From VRUE01 sp040508545 (GTDB lineage: Bacteria > Actinomycetota > Thermoleophilia > Solirubrobacterales > 70-9): 64,000 bases of DNA. A model generated the notes under the pieces. That model ran no database searches. It had not been told where the DNA came from and saw only the letters and a list, made by a program, of their open reading frames with translations. Shown here piece by piece: positions 1-10,000 of the stretch; the first letter of the stretch is position 1, and every line of letters starts with the position of its first letter. Position numbers and translations under genes: made by a program. The DNA lies in NCBI GenBank assembly GCA_040508545.1, contig JBEVMR010000098.1, positions 3,914-67,913 on the forward strand, read 5' to 3'.

Positions 1-2
1 GC

Positions 3-269
3 GTCGTCGACCGGCTCGAGCGCGCCGGCTTCGCCCGGCGTGTCCCCGACCCCACCGACCGCCGCCGCGTCAAGGTCGAGGTGACCCCGGAGTTCTACGC
101 TCGAGCCGAGCAGATCTGGGGCCCGCTGGCCGCAGAGTGGGAGGCGGCATTGGCCAGCGGCTTCACCGCCGCCGAGCTGGCCCGGATCACCGAGTTCCTG
201 CGGCTCACCAACGAGGTCGGCAAGCGCCACCTCGACCGCTTGGCGGAAGGCCTGCCTACCTCACGGTGA
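3..269 (+). CDS. MarR-family transcriptional regulator, C-terminal part (5' truncated by window edge)
   Basis: The reading frame is open from the first bases of the window and ends at 269, giving about 88 residues. It begins in the wing of a winged helix: VVDRLERAGFARR is followed by DPTDRRRVKV, the classical MarR recognition-helix/wing signature. A dimerisation helix rich in E, L and A follows. MarR proteins are homodimeric DNA-binding repressors or activators, often ligand-responsive. The start, the operator and the regulated neighbour lie outside the window, so the target is unknown. It converges on the secreted protein gene that ends at 333. Confidence 0.85.
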   Translation, partial: VVDRLERAGFARRVPDPTDRRRVKVEVTPEFYARAEQIWGPLAAEWEAALASGFTAAELARITEFLRLTNEVGKRHLDRLAEGLPTSR

Positions 270-332
270 AGTGGACGACGACCGGTGTCGGCCTCCGAGC
301 CGGCCGGATCGCAGCTGATCGCCCGGGGACCG

Positions 333-2336
333 TCACCGCAGGGTGCGCGCTGCCGTCTTCGCCGCCGTGTCGCCGGCGTCGTCACGCGCCTCGCCGGCGA
401 TCCGCAGTCTCACCTGGGACAGAGACCGCAGGGCTTTGCGTCCCCGTTCGGTTAGCGCCAGCGTCACCTTCTCCTCGGCATCCGCGGCGAGACGAACCGT
501 CTTTGGCGTGAAGACCGGGACGAGCCTCGTCCCAGTCCCGCCTCGAGCGCGGCGGACCTCGAGCTTCGCCTGGCCGCTCAGCGCCACCCTCGCCGCTTCG
601 TTGACGCCTGCGGCGACGCGCAAGGTTCCGGTGCGCTTCAGCTTCCGCAGCGACCCCGTATCGATCCGGAGGGTGAGTGCGATCTTGCGGCGGGGAGGCG
701 GAGGTTTGGTCGCCGCAATCGCAATCGCCCCAATCCGGGTGCTCGTGTTGCCACCGGCGTCGACGGCGCTGACCGTCACCGGGTAGGCCCCTGGCGCGGT
801 GTAGACGTGGGAGACGGTGTTGCCGCTGGCGCCGGCTCCGCCGTCGCCAAAGGTCCAGCTCGTCGCGAACGGGAAGTCGTCAAACGATGAAACCCCGAAC
901 GCGACCGGCTCGCCTACGGTCCCGGCCGCGGGGATCTGGAGATCGCTGAGCCGCGGCGCGGCGAAGTCGTAACCACTCGCCTGCACGAACGGCCCGTCGT
1001 CGCCGTTGCGCCCGAAGACCGCGAACGCGTTGCCTGCCGCGTCGAGCGCGACCTCGGGAAATGCGGCGCCTTCTCCGGCGGCTGAAAGGGTGTCCGGTTT
1101 GGACCACTCGCCGTCGAGCGGGCGTACCGCCGCCTGGACCCTGAGGTTAGAGCCGTCGTCGCGGTACCACATGGCTACCGCACCGACCGCGACGTTCATC
1201 GCCACGACCGGGGACGCGCCATCCTGGCCGGAAGCCGAGAGGTCGTCCGCGTCCGCCCACTCCCCGGCCGCAGGGCGCACCGCCGCCTGGACGATGAAGT
1301 TGCTGCCGTTGTAGCGGCGCCAAACCGCGACCGCATCGCCGGCCTCGTCCATGGCCGCATCCGGTTGCCCCGCTTCCCCGCCTGCATCGGAGAGGTCGTC
1401 CGCGTTCGCCCAATCGCCGCTCGCAGGGCGCACCGCCGCCTGGATGATGTCAGGGCCGTCGAGGCGCGTCCAAACCGCGACCGCATCGCCCTCGTCGTCC
1501 ATTGCCACGCTTGGTTCCCCCGCGTCCTGGCCTGCATCCGAGAGGTCGTCCGGCGCCGACCAATCATCTTGGCCCGCCGCGCGCACCGCCGCCTGGACGA
1601 TGAAGTTGCTGCTGCCGTCGAGTTTCCACACGGCGATCGCGTTGCCCGCCGCGTCGATCGCTGCGTCCGGCGCCTCCAACGGCGTCACATCCTGGCCTGC
1701 CGGGGAGAGGTCGTCAGGTTCGGACCACTCGCCGTCCGCGGATCGAACCGCCCCCTGGACGAGTACGTCCCCGCTGTCGAAGGCGGTCCAGACGGCGACC
1801 GCTTCGCTCACCGCATCGATTGCCAGCATGGGCGACCCGGCTGCGGAGATCGAGTCGGACACGTCTTCCGGTTCCGGCCATGCGCCGCCAGGCGGGCGTA
1901 CAGCCGAGCGAATGACGAAGCCGCCGATGCCGTCATCGGTGACCCACGCCGCGATCGCGTTGCCCGCCGCGTCGATCGCCACCTGCGACTGATCGCCTTC
2001 TTCGCCCGGGAGGGAGAGGATCTCCGGCTCGGACCAGTCACCCCCGGCGGGGCGTTCGGTCGCCTCGACGATCTCCTCGCCGCCGACGTGGCGTTCCCAG
2101 ATTGCGATCGCGTTGCCCGCCGCGTCGACCGCGACCTCGGGTCGACCGTCGACGACTTCGTTGGCGGCGGAGATGTCCTTTGGCTCCAGCCAGCCCGCCG
2201 CCGATGCGCTACCGGCCGTCGACAGCAGTCCGATGACCAGAATGAGCAGCATGGCCGGGATCGATACTCGGACCTGCGAACGCGCCGTCTGCTCCATCTC
2301 GCTCGCTTGCGCCGTCACCGCATCCCGTTGGCTCAT
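333..2336 (-). CDS. Secreted repeat protein with PKD-like domain
   Basis: This 667-aa protein has an N-terminal signal peptide: a hydrophobic stretch around residues 29-46 ends in AGSASAA. From about residue 50 to 440 there are eight or so imperfect ~45-residue repeats carrying AAVRPADGEWS, DDLS-AGQDA and A-DAAGNAVAVW motifs, suggesting a beta-propeller or beta-solenoid. A PKD-like Ig fold follows (SWTFGDGG, SHVYTAPGAYPVTV, about 470-545). The C-terminal ~110-residue basic beta domain (GRKALRSLSQVRLRI) is a type common on exported proteins of Solirubrobacterales. The start at 2336 is preceded by a good GGGGAGGG ribosome site. It is probably extracellular or wall-associated; ligand unknown. 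It is divergent from the TetR gene at 2458. Confidence 0.8.
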   Translation of the reverse strand: MSQRDAVTAQASEMEQTARSQVRVSIPAMLLILVIGLLSTAGSASAAGWLEPKDISAANEVVDGRPEVAVDAAGNAIAIWERHVGGEEIVEATERPAGGDWSEPEILSLPGEEGDQSQVAIDAAGNAIAAWVTDDGIGGFVIRSAVRPPGGAWPEPEDVSDSISAAGSPMLAIDAVSEAVAVWTAFDSGDVLVQGAVRSADGEWSEPDDLSPAGQDVTPLEAPDAAIDAAGNAIAVWKLDGSSNFIVQAAVRAAGQDDWSAPDDLSDAGQDAGEPSVAMDDEGDAVAVWTRLDGPDIIQAAVRPASGDWANADDLSDAGGEAGQPDAAMDEAGDAVAVWRRYNGSNFIVQAAVRPAAGEWADADDLSASGQDGASPVVAMNVAVGAVAMWYRDDGSNLRVQAAVRPLDGEWSKPDTLSAAGEGAAFPEVALDAAGNAFAVFGRNGDDGPFVQASGYDFAAPRLSDLQIPAAGTVGEPVAFGVSSFDDFPFATSWTFGDGGAGASGNTVSHVYTAPGAYPVTVSAVDAGGNTSTRIGAIAIAATKPPPPRRKIALTLRIDTGSLRKLKRTGTLRVAAGVNEAARVALSGQAKLEVRRARGGTGTRLVPVFTPKTVRLAADAEEKVTLALTERGRKALRSLSQVRLRIAGEARDDAGDTAAKTAARTLR

Positions 2337-2387
2337 GTCCCTCCCCAGAGTTGGTTCCCGCTACACCGTAGCACCTAGAACGTACAG

Positions 2388-2411
2388 TGAAGCGGTCCAA
2401 CGGTCGCTTCA
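2388..2411. promoter_or_regulatory. Inverted repeat in divergent promoter region, possible TetR operator
   Basis: Two 7-nt arms, TGAAGCG and CGCTTCA, are separated by 10 nt. They lie between the secreted-protein start (2336) and the TetR start (2458). The position fits an autoregulatory operator, but only the symmetry is seen, so this is tentative. Confidence 0.35.
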
Positions 2412-2457
2412 TCACGATCTTGTCGCGATCCGTTCCGCCGGGGACTACGGTTCAAGC

Positions 2458-3120
2458 GTGCAGGAGACAAAGCCCTCCGGGGGACAGCCGAAGAAACGAC
2501 CGCGACTGTCGCCCGAGGCGATCACCGAGGCGGCGATCCGGTTGGCCGATGCCGAGGGCCTCGAGGCGGTCTCGATCAGGCGCGTCGCCGCCGAGCTCGA
2601 CGCGCGGGCGATGAGCCTCTACGACCATTTCGCCAGCAAGCGCGAGCTGCTCGCCTCGATGGCCGACGAGGTGGTGGGGGAGATGCTGGTCTCCCAGCCC
2701 CTGCCGGAGGCCTGGCGCGAGGGGGTCGCGGTCTCCGCGCGGACGATGTATGCGGCTTACGCCTCACACCCTTGGGCGATCTTCGCCGCCGCCGAGCGGC
2801 TCGGCCCGGGACCCAACGGCCTCAAGCTCGCCAAGCAGATGGCGCGAGCGCTCGCGAATCTCCCGCTCGAGCATGGCGATGTCTGGCAGGTGCAGGGGAT
2901 AGTCAACGACTACGTAATCGGCTACTCCTTCCGAACGGTCGGCACCGTGAACCCGGAGGACATGGAAGCGGCGATCGCGGCCAGCGACATAGTCGAGTTC
3001 CCCGAGCTGGCCGCCCTCCCCGACAACCTCCGCAACCGCTCCTCGATAGAGCGCTTCGAACTCGGCCTGCAGACGGTGCTCGACGGCATCGAGCGGCGCT
3101 TTCTCGATCAGCCTGGCTGA
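2458..3120 (+). CDS. TetR/AcrR-family transcriptional regulator
   Basis: The gene starts at a GTG (2458) and encodes 220 residues. The N-terminal helix-turn-helix is clear: LSPEAITEAAIRLADAEG, then SIRRVAAELDARAMSLYDHF and KRELL. The C-terminal helical domain (residues ~85-215) belongs to the TetR_C class often found on actinobacterial drug- or lipid-responsive repressors. A longer upstream frame exists, but it reads through the divergent promoter and has no family similarity, so the GTG just before QETKPSGG was chosen. The likely role is repression of itself and perhaps of the divergent secreted protein gene, with an inverted repeat at 2388-2411 as candidate operator. Confidence 0.88.
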   Translation: MQETKPSGGQPKKRPRLSPEAITEAAIRLADAEGLEAVSIRRVAAELDARAMSLYDHFASKRELLASMADEVVGEMLVSQPLPEAWREGVAVSARTMYAAYASHPWAIFAAAERLGPGPNGLKLAKQMARALANLPLEHGDVWQVQGIVNDYVIGYSFRTVGTVNPEDMEAAIAASDIVEFPELAALPDNLRNRSSIERFELGLQTVLDGIERRFLDQPG

Positions 3121-3192
3121 GATCCGCGAGGCCATGATCGGGGTAGGTCGCCACTTCTGGCGTGACGTAGCTGAGATTCCGGGGCGCGTAGG

Positions 3193-4638
3193 ATGAGCGC
3201 CACGGTGCCCGAGACCATCCGCGACGCTTCCACGGCCAGCCAGGCCTTCAAGTCCGCACTCGAGGTGGTCGGCGGTGTGGCGCCGGAGGTGGCCGCCGCG
3301 ATCCGCAGCGAACTCGAGGACCAGCGGCACGCGCTGAAGCTGATCGCGAGCGAGAACTACAGCTCGCCGGCCGTCCAGCTGGCGATGGGCCAGTGGATGA
3401 CCGACAAGTACGCCGAGGGCGCCACGGGCAAGCGCTGGTACGCGGGCTGCGAGAACGTCGACACGGTCGAGGGCGCCGCCGCGTCGCTGGCTCAGGAGCT
3501 GTTCGGGGCTGACCATGCGTACGTGCAGCCGCACAGCGGCGCCGACGCCAACCTCGTCGCCTTCTCGGCGATCCTCGCCGAGCGGGTCGAGAAGCCGTAC
3601 CTCGAAGAGCAGGGCGTGCGGGACTCGCGGCTCCTTTCCGAGGAGCAGTGGGAGGAGCTGCGCCAACGCCTCGTCAACCAGCGCATGCTCGCGATGGAGC
3701 TGACTTCCGGCGGCCACCTGACGCATGGCATGCGGGCGAACCTGTCCGCCAAACTCTTCGAGATCGTCCCCTACGGGGTGGATCCGGAGTCGGGTCTGCT
3801 CGACTACGACCGGGTGCGCGAGCTGGCGCTGGAGACCCGCCCGCTGCTGATTCTCGCGGGCCACAGCTCCTACCCGCGCAAGATCGACTTCCGCCGCTTC
3901 CGCGAGATCGCTGACGAGGTCGGCGCTGTGTTCATGGTCGACATGGCCCACTTCGCGGGCCTTGTTGCCGGTGGCGTCTTCGAGGGCGAGTTCGACCCCG
4001 TTCCGTACGCGCACCTGGTGACCTCGACGACGCACAAGACGCTGCGCGGCCCGCGCGGTGGTCTCGTGCTGTGCACGAGCGAGTTCGCAGACGCCGTCGA
4101 CCGCGGCTGCCCGATGATCCTCGGAGGCCCGCTGTCCCACGTCATGGCGGCGAAGGCCGTCGCGTTCCACGAAGCGCTTGCACCGGAGTTCCGCGACTAC
4201 GCGGCGGCGATCGTCGCAAATGCGCGGGCGCTGGCCGAGGCGCTCGTGGCCGGCAGTGAGGTGCTGCAGACCGGCGGCACCGAAAACCATCTGCTGCTCG
4301 TGGATGTGCGCCAGCATGGCCTCAACGGTCGACAGGCGGAGGCGGCCCTGCGCGAGTGCAACATCGTGCTCAATCGCAACGTGCTGCCGTACGACCCGAA
4401 CGGCCCCTGGTTCACCAGCGGCATCCGGCTCGGGACCGCGGCTCTGACCACCCGCGGCTTTGGCGAAGGGGAGATGGGCCGAATCGCCGAGCTGATCTCC
4501 ACGGTCCTCGGGGCAGCAGGACCGATCGAGGACGTCCGCGGCAAGCCGGAGCTCCCGCAGACGTTGGTCGACGAAGTGCGCGCCACCGTCGAGGAGCTGA
4601 CGGCGGCGCATCCGCTGTATCCCGGCCTCGTCGTCTGA
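3193..4638 (+). CDS. glyA: Serine hydroxymethyltransferase
   Basis: This cytosolic PLP enzyme interconverts serine plus tetrahydrofolate with glycine plus 5,10-methylene-THF, the main one-carbon source for the purine genes downstream. At 481 aa it is the longer actinobacterial form. LIASENYSS and DKYAEGATGKRWYAG are the substrate/PLP motifs, VDMAHFAGLVAGG precedes the active site, and TTHKTLRGPRGG carries the Schiff-base lysine (about K282). Compared with the ~420-aa type, there is an extra segment around residues 130-170 (EEQWEELRQRLVNQ). The start follows a weak GTAGG site. It is a lone gene on its strand, and the purine-cluster link is metabolic rather than transcriptional. Confidence 0.95.
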   Translation: MSATVPETIRDASTASQAFKSALEVVGGVAPEVAAAIRSELEDQRHALKLIASENYSSPAVQLAMGQWMTDKYAEGATGKRWYAGCENVDTVEGAAASLAQELFGADHAYVQPHSGADANLVAFSAILAERVEKPYLEEQGVRDSRLLSEEQWEELRQRLVNQRMLAMELTSGGHLTHGMRANLSAKLFEIVPYGVDPESGLLDYDRVRELALETRPLLILAGHSSYPRKIDFRRFREIADEVGAVFMVDMAHFAGLVAGGVFEGEFDPVPYAHLVTSTTHKTLRGPRGGLVLCTSEFADAVDRGCPMILGGPLSHVMAAKAVAFHEALAPEFRDYAAAIVANARALAEALVAGSEVLQTGGTENHLLLVDVRQHGLNGRQAEAALRECNIVLNRNVLPYDPNGPWFTSGIRLGTAALTTRGFGEGEMGRIAELISTVLGAAGPIEDVRGKPELPQTLVDEVRATVEELTAAHPLYPGLVV

Positions 4639-4847
4639 CCCGCGGTGCGGAGCGAGATGGGGGTACACCCGGCCAGAAGAGTCCTGGAAGGGATGCTCGC
4701 GCGAGCCGCTGGCCGGTTTGACTCGCAGGTCGCAGCCTCCAGCATCTGCTGCCAGCTCACCTTCGACGAATTGCGTCACATCGCGGGGATGCGGCGGCGG
4801 TTGAGAGGTGAAAAACAGAAGCCCCGTTGTGCAGGAGCTTCTGACAG

Positions 4848-4892
4848 TGGAGCTAGGCGGAATCGTAGTGCCGACCTCCTGGGAGCGATCCA
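4848..4892 (-). repeat. Decayed copy of tRNA-Ala(CGC) 3' half: probable island attachment-site remnant
   Basis: About 40 of 45 positions match the intact tRNA-Ala at 11999-12071, in the same orientation, covering the acceptor 3' strand, T arm, variable region and anticodon loop. TGGAGCTAGGCGG (13 nt) and CCGACCTCCTGGG (one T/A difference just beyond) are preserved. The T loop is mutated (TCGTAG instead of TCGAAC), and the match ends in the anticodon stem, so this is not a functional tRNA. Such 3'-end duplications are typical of tRNA-targeted integration; here it marks the far end of a ~7.1-kb island. Confidence 0.7.
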
Positions 4893-5008
4893 AGTCAGTC
4901 GTACAGCGCAGGAGCCAATAAAATCGCTGATTTACAGGGCTTTCTGCAAACACTGAATCCTCCGAAGTATCTCTGGATAAGCAGGGATATGTGGCGATAT
5001 GCAGGGAG

Positions 5009-5036
5009 TCGGGCACTTCTGGCGAGAAGTGCCCGA
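5009..5036 (-). terminator. Perfect 12-bp hairpin downstream of the nuclease-helicase/methylase operon
   Basis: The arms TCGGGCACTTCT and AGAAGTGCCCGA flank a GGCG loop, 50 nt beyond the stop of the last operon gene (5086). There is no strong T run, so terminator function is plausible but not certain. Its right arm shares AGTGCCCGAAATCG (5028-5041) with an inverted copy at the opposite end of the island (11902-11915). Confidence 0.5.
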
Positions 5037-5085
5037 AATCGGGGCAGGGCGGTTGGAACAGTCGCGGAGAAGCTGGAGGCGTCCG

Positions 5086-5718
5086 TCAGGTCGTCCCGCC
5101 GTGCAGAGGCGGAGGCCGCAATGAACTCGTCGCAACGCTACCTGGATGCGTCTCTGCCAGCGGGACTTCCGGGTCTGCACGCGGCATCGAGTAGCGCGGA
5201 TGTTCGGGCATGATGACCTGTCCGAACATCATCTCCAGCACGTCCTCGAAGAATCTCGGACGAACTCGTTCGTGATCAATACGTTCGACAAAGACAAGCA
5301 ATTGCCGCCGAACCGCATCGAAGATGTCATCTGCCATAACGCTCTGCTGAGTGGCGTCTAACTCTGAGCGGCGCCAAGACAGGTGTGCGACACGCTGGGA
5401 GAATTCTCCCGACAAGCGCTTTAGGGTCCGTCGATCGCTAGTTGAGATTGACCACTCGCCGACAGTGAAGTTGGAGGCCGTTGCTTCCTTCTGGTTGGGG
5501 CGATCGGTCAGGAAGTCGATCAGCTGTCGAGCGTGAATCTGAAATGACTCAATGAGCGCATTGCGAGCCGCGAGGCCATTCAGCGGAAGATTCGCCACCG
5601 CTTGATCATGGTCACCGTTTTGAAGGTGAGTGTGCAGAGAGGCAAACATCTGGATCTCGTAAAGGACGTGCTCCGATTGCTCGATCGCTTCCTCTCTGGT
5701 CCGATCTTTGGGTGTCAT
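5086..5718 (-). CDS. Conserved-type hypothetical protein, third gene of the nuclease-helicase/methylase operon
   Basis: This soluble, predicted mostly helical protein has 210 residues. I cannot assign it a named family. Visible features are EHVLYEIQMFASL near the N terminus, the segment NALIESFQIHARQLIDFL (about residues 53-70), AHLSWRR around 111-117, and a long amphipathic helix (VRRQLLVFVERIDHE). The spacing of R/H residues recalls HEPN-type helical bundles, but the canonical RxxxxxH motif is not clearly present, so this is only a suggestion. It starts 50 nt after the methyltransferase stop on the same strand, so it is probably the last gene of the operon. It could be a specificity, regulatory or abortive-infection component. 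Confidence 0.6.
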   Translation of the reverse strand: MTPKDRTREEAIEQSEHVLYEIQMFASLHTHLQNGDHDQAVANLPLNGLAARNALIESFQIHARQLIDFLTDRPNQKEATASNFTVGEWSISTSDRRTLKRLSGEFSQRVAHLSWRRSELDATQQSVMADDIFDAVRRQLLVFVERIDHERVRPRFFEDVLEMMFGQVIMPEHPRYSMPRADPEVPLAETHPGSVATSSLRPPPLHGGTT

Positions 5719-5768
5719 GGCGCAATCGTACGGTCGGCCGATCCCGACCCGCGGCGTGACGCTGCTCT

Positions 5769-7040
5769 TCAGCCCAAGTTGGCCTGCTCGCGGAGCTCCC
5801 GGGCCTGCGCACCGGGTCCCTTTCCCTCGCCCGGGTGATCGTCATGTGGACCTGAATGCTCCTCGAGGAACTTCTTTGACACGTCCATCACGGGCTCAGG
5901 GTCCGGTCGCCCGCTCCGATGTGCGACTGCGAGTGAGAGCGGGTCCTTGAAGACCTCTCCATCCACCGATTCGAGCACCAGGCGACCGATGCGCTCCGCG
6001 AGCGCCGAGGGGACCGCATTTCCGAGCTGCCGGTGGGCGGAAAGGTAAGAGCCCCTGATCTCGACGTTCTTCGGAAACGTTTGCAGGCGCATCAGCTCAT
6101 ATCGCGAGAGTTTGCGTGAAGACCAGTGGAAAGGCCCGGTCGCAGGGCCAGGCGATGCTGGAAGGGTCCAGGACGGAAGGTCCTTCGCGAGCTTCAGTAG
6201 GAAGCTCCAAAAGCGCGTCCGATACCCGAAGAGCTCCTCGCCTCCTCCTCGGGAGGTGTGCCACAGGTAGTTCTTGCCCTCGGGGATCGAAGGCAACAGG
6301 TCAGCCCACTTGCCCTTCATAGCCAGGTCGTCGAGGTCATCAGGTGTCTCGTCGCCCAGTGCGTCCCAGGCATCCCGATGTGGTTGACCGCGATCGGGAC
6401 CGTGGGTCGGCTCGGCCGCTTCGAGGCGAAGACCTTCTCGAGTGGCACAGAGGAAGAGTCGCTCGCGCTTCTGGGCGACCCCGAAGTCGACCGCGTTCAG
6501 CTTCAGCGAATGGAGCACGTAGCCGGTACCGAGGGCGCCGTTCATCGCTTGAAGGCGCTCGCGGATGAAGCTGACCACCTCCTCACGCCCGCTCATCGAC
6601 AGGGACGTGACGTTCTCGATCAAAAGAACGTGGGGTTGGAGCTCCTCGGCGACGTCCATCAGCATGGTCAGGGTCTCCGCCCTAGGATCCTCGAGCCGAG
6701 CCGAGTCGCGATACCACCATCCGGCCTTCGAGAATGGCTGGCAGGGGGGACCTGCGGCGAGGATCCCCACCGAGCCCTCCTTTAGGGAGAGCTCAGAAAG
6801 CAGCTCACTGGGTGCGTAGTCGGCGATGTCACGGAGGCGCGCGAGCGGCCAATCGGGACGATTCGCCTTGATCGTGAGGCGCGCATCGACATCCTTCTCG
6901 ACGCATCCGACGATCTCGAACCCCGCGGCCTCGAGGCCGTAATCGAGCCCGCCGGCACCCGTATAGAGCGAGAGGACGGTTCGCGGCATCCCGGTCGAGG
7001 GTGGGGCAGCGGAAGACGAGGTGGGTATCATGTCGCTCAC
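5769..7040 (-). CDS. DNA (cytosine-5-)-methyltransferase
   Basis: This 423-aa protein has all core motifs of the C5-MTase family: motif I LSLYTGAGGLDYG (residues 23-35), motif IV GPPCQPFSKAG with catalytic Cys100, motif VI ENV (142-144), motif VIII QKRERLF (190-196), a target-recognition region (~200-310) and motif X RQLGNAVP (337-344). It transfers a methyl group from SAM to cytosine in DNA. Its ATG overlaps the stop of the upstream helicase-nuclease gene (ATGA), implying translational coupling and shared function. Next to a nuclease, a self-protecting modification role is the natural inference; the target sequence cannot be read from the protein. The tail after ~360 is not conserved. Confidence 0.92.
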   Translation of the reverse strand: MSDMIPTSSSAAPPSTGMPRTVLSLYTGAGGLDYGLEAAGFEIVGCVEKDVDARLTIKANRPDWPLARLRDIADYAPSELLSELSLKEGSVGILAAGPPCQPFSKAGWWYRDSARLEDPRAETLTMLMDVAEELQPHVLLIENVTSLSMSGREEVVSFIRERLQAMNGALGTGYVLHSLKLNAVDFGVAQKRERLFLCATREGLRLEAAEPTHGPDRGQPHRDAWDALGDETPDDLDDLAMKGKWADLLPSIPEGKNYLWHTSRGGGEELFGYRTRFWSFLLKLAKDLPSWTLPASPGPATGPFHWSSRKLSRYELMRLQTFPKNVEIRGSYLSAHRQLGNAVPSALAERIGRLVLESVDGEVFKDPLSLAVAHRSGRPDPEPVMDVSKKFLEEHSGPHDDHPGEGKGPGAQARELREQANLG

Positions 7041-10000
7041 TCGCCCGGCACGATCGGCTCAGCGTCCTCGTCGGTGATCTCGGCTGCCGCGGCCCTCGAC
7101 GGCACAAGCACCCGCACCGTCACGCCATCCTCCAGCTGCTCCTCGGCCACGAGTTCATCGCACGTGCTTCGTAGCGCCTTCCAGAGCATCGCATTGTCGT
7201 AGTTCTCAAGCTCCGCCGGTATGTGGTCGAGGAGCGAGGAGGAGACCACGACGATGAGCCGCTCCTCGACGCGGGAGAAAGCCACGTTTGAACGGTTGAG
7301 ATCGAGGATGAAGGACTCATATCCCGCGATCGCCGAGGGGTCCGATGCCGTGGCCGAGACGATGATCGCCTTGCGCTCGCCGCCCTGAAGGCGCTCGACC
7401 GTGTCGACGACATCGACGGAGTCCGCCAGCGCGTCGGAAAGGAGCTGGCGCTGCGCCCGATGTGGGGTGATGACCGCGATGTCGGAGGACGCCGGGCTGC
7501 CCTCCGCCTGGACGACCTTGCCAACGATCTCCACCTCGGTCTGATTCGCCTTCCTCGAGCCACGCTCGTCATGGACGACGAGATAGATGCCGCCATCCCC
7601 GCGCCAGACGCCCTCCCAAGTGTCAGCGCCGTACTCCTCCGCGGGTGAGGCCTCGCGCTCGACTCCTTGCAGGTCGATCTGATCGGCTTTGTAGACGCGG
7701 CGGATCAGACGGATCACGTCTGGCGGAAGTCGGAAGGAGAGATTGAGCGCGTTCCTTGATATCTGTCGATCCGTATTCGCTTCGCTCGTGGCGAGACTGG
7801 CGATTGCGTCGAAGGCCGAGAGATGAGGCTGATAGATCTCGACCGGGGGCCGGTCCTCCCTCTCCCAGTCGTGGGCCACGATCGGCGCAAGCTGGCGGTT
7901 GTCTCCGGCGAGCATTAGGTACCCCTCGCCCGACACCATCGTCGTGAGGGCGAGGAAGTGGGGGAACACCAACATCGATGCCTCGTCAACGATCAGCTCG
8001 GCCACCGGGTCGAAGTGCGTTGCCGCCCCATCGATGGTCTTCTGAAGCTTGAGCAGCCCCCGCGTCGTGCCGGCGAGGATCACGACCCCACAGTCCAGAA
8101 ACCCGCGCAGCTTCCTGATGATGCCCGAGGTACCGATCCTTTCGCACCCCGCCGGCGGGTCTGCGTCGATGCGGAGCAGCGAGATTGCGGGCGTCGCGAG
8201 TCCCTCCTCGCCGGCCTTCTCCTCAAATTCCTCCCGGAGTTCTGCGATCCGACCGAGCAGGATGTCGACGGCGGCATGCGTGTTCGCACCGATCGTGATC
8301 ATGTCTCCCGGAGTTCGGCGCAGGAGGATCCGCGTCAGCACCGAGATAGCGGCGGTCACCGTCTTCCCGGTTCCAGGCGGACCCTGAAGAAGGGCAGCCC
8401 GCGCGTGGAGGCCGTCCATGATCGCCTTGATTTGCGCCTCGGCTAGGGGACGGCCGCGGGACGGACGTAGTGAGCGGATTACGCGCTCGACCCGCTCTAG
8501 GAGCTCCTCGTCGGGGTGGGGCGCCTCGGGCACCTGCGGCGAGATTGGGTCGAGCCAGGCCACGGTCGGGGCGTCCCCGTGTTCGACGAGGCGTGCCTCC
8601 ACGGTCCCGGCGACGAAGTCGGATGGGCTCGAGTCCAGGGTGGCGAATTCCTGGTCGGTTAGGAAGTCCACCCCGGTTGAGGCCAGCACGTAGCGCGTCG
8701 CTTTGCGTCCTCCTCGGGCCTCGATCTCCACCGTGCCGCTCGTCCAGTCGATCTCAGTGACCTGCCCAGTCATGCCGGCGCGGGTCAGTTGGCCGAGGGT
8801 CTGCCCCCTTTCCGGATCAGGGCCGCGGAGCGTGACCCGCGCCCAGGCGCCCTCGGGCCACGATGCCTGGAGTGCAGGAAGGTCGGAGTCGAATCCCTCC
8901 AAGTCGATCGTCGCGCGAAGCGCGTCTCCGTCGGCCTGCTCAAGGTTCCGGAGGGGCAGGGACGTACCGAGGGCCACGCGATCGGTCACCGCCGCCAGGT
9001 GCTCGCTCAGCCATCGGGTCATGCCGACGTGGTGATCGAGCCGCAGGAAGTCGACCGATGCACGTGCGATGTCGTTGACGCCGAGGTCGAACCGCGGCAG
9101 CTCGGCGAGCGGGATCGCTGGCTTCTGGATTTCGGTATTCCGAGAGCCGACCTGCTCCTCGATCCAGCGAAGCGCCTCCGCCCGCGCCCCGAGGTAGGCC
9201 CTGATCGAGGTCGAGTCGGCCTGGGAGTAGCGGCCGAGCGCCGCCTTTACCTGGTAGGAGTTCTCCTCCCTCGGATCGGGCAGCGTTCCCCACATCGCCC
9301 GCCAGTAGGGCGCCGGAAGGGTGTCGAAGTTGCGTGAACGGATCTCGAAGCGGTGCCGCAGCGCCGCGCCCTCGGGATCGTCCACCCAGTTGCCGTCTCC
9401 GTCGAGCCCGAGCGTGGTCTTGAAGTCGAAGAGGTCCTGCTCGAAGATCCGGTCTAGGTCTCGCTCCTCTCCGAGCACCCGGCGGCGCCAGTGATAACGA
9501 TTGCCGAACCAAGTGAGCGACGTCGCCACCACCAGCCCGCGGCTCGTCCAGCCGAGTCCGAAGCGGCGGTTGATCTCGGTTCCGACGTCGCTGTAGATCA
9601 TCTGCTCGAGCGACTCACGTGCGCCGAGCAGCTGCCGGAGATGGCCGAGGAGCCGGGTGTCCGCACGGCTGCAGGCCTCGACCAGCTGGCTCATCTCGTT
9701 GGCCGACCAGACGTAGAAGTGCAGACGACAGTCCTCTTCGGGCCGGACGATCTCGGCGATCGCCTCGACCAGGTCCGTGAGGAACCCCTGAATTAGGACC
9801 TTCTCGGCGCCCGTGTCCTCGTCGGGATTTCCCCGCCACGCCGAGGGCATCACGCTGCAGATGGTCCTCGACTCGCCCGGATCGAGCTCCCTCTCGGCGA
9901 TCACCTCTCGCCGGCGCGCTCCGTCGACCTCGGTCCATTCCCGCTTTCGCTCTTGCAGAGTCGGGTTCGGGCGCCATCGCCCCTCGACCTCTTGGAAAGG

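Larger units (their letters stand above)
4639..5085. other. 447-nt intergenic region holding the left island boundary
   Basis: No convincing gene was found on either strand. It holds a CAGAAGC/GCTTCTG inverted repeat (about 4816-4843), a decayed tRNA-Ala 3' fragment (4848-4892) and a 12-bp hairpin (5009-5036). Base composition is less G+C-rich than the flanks, especially around 4915-5000, which fits junction DNA left by integration. Confidence 0.6.

Noticed and set aside
2764..5016. 750-codon open frame antisense to TetR and glyA
   Set aside because: High-G+C shadow frame; glyA and TetR motifs on the other strand are unambiguous.
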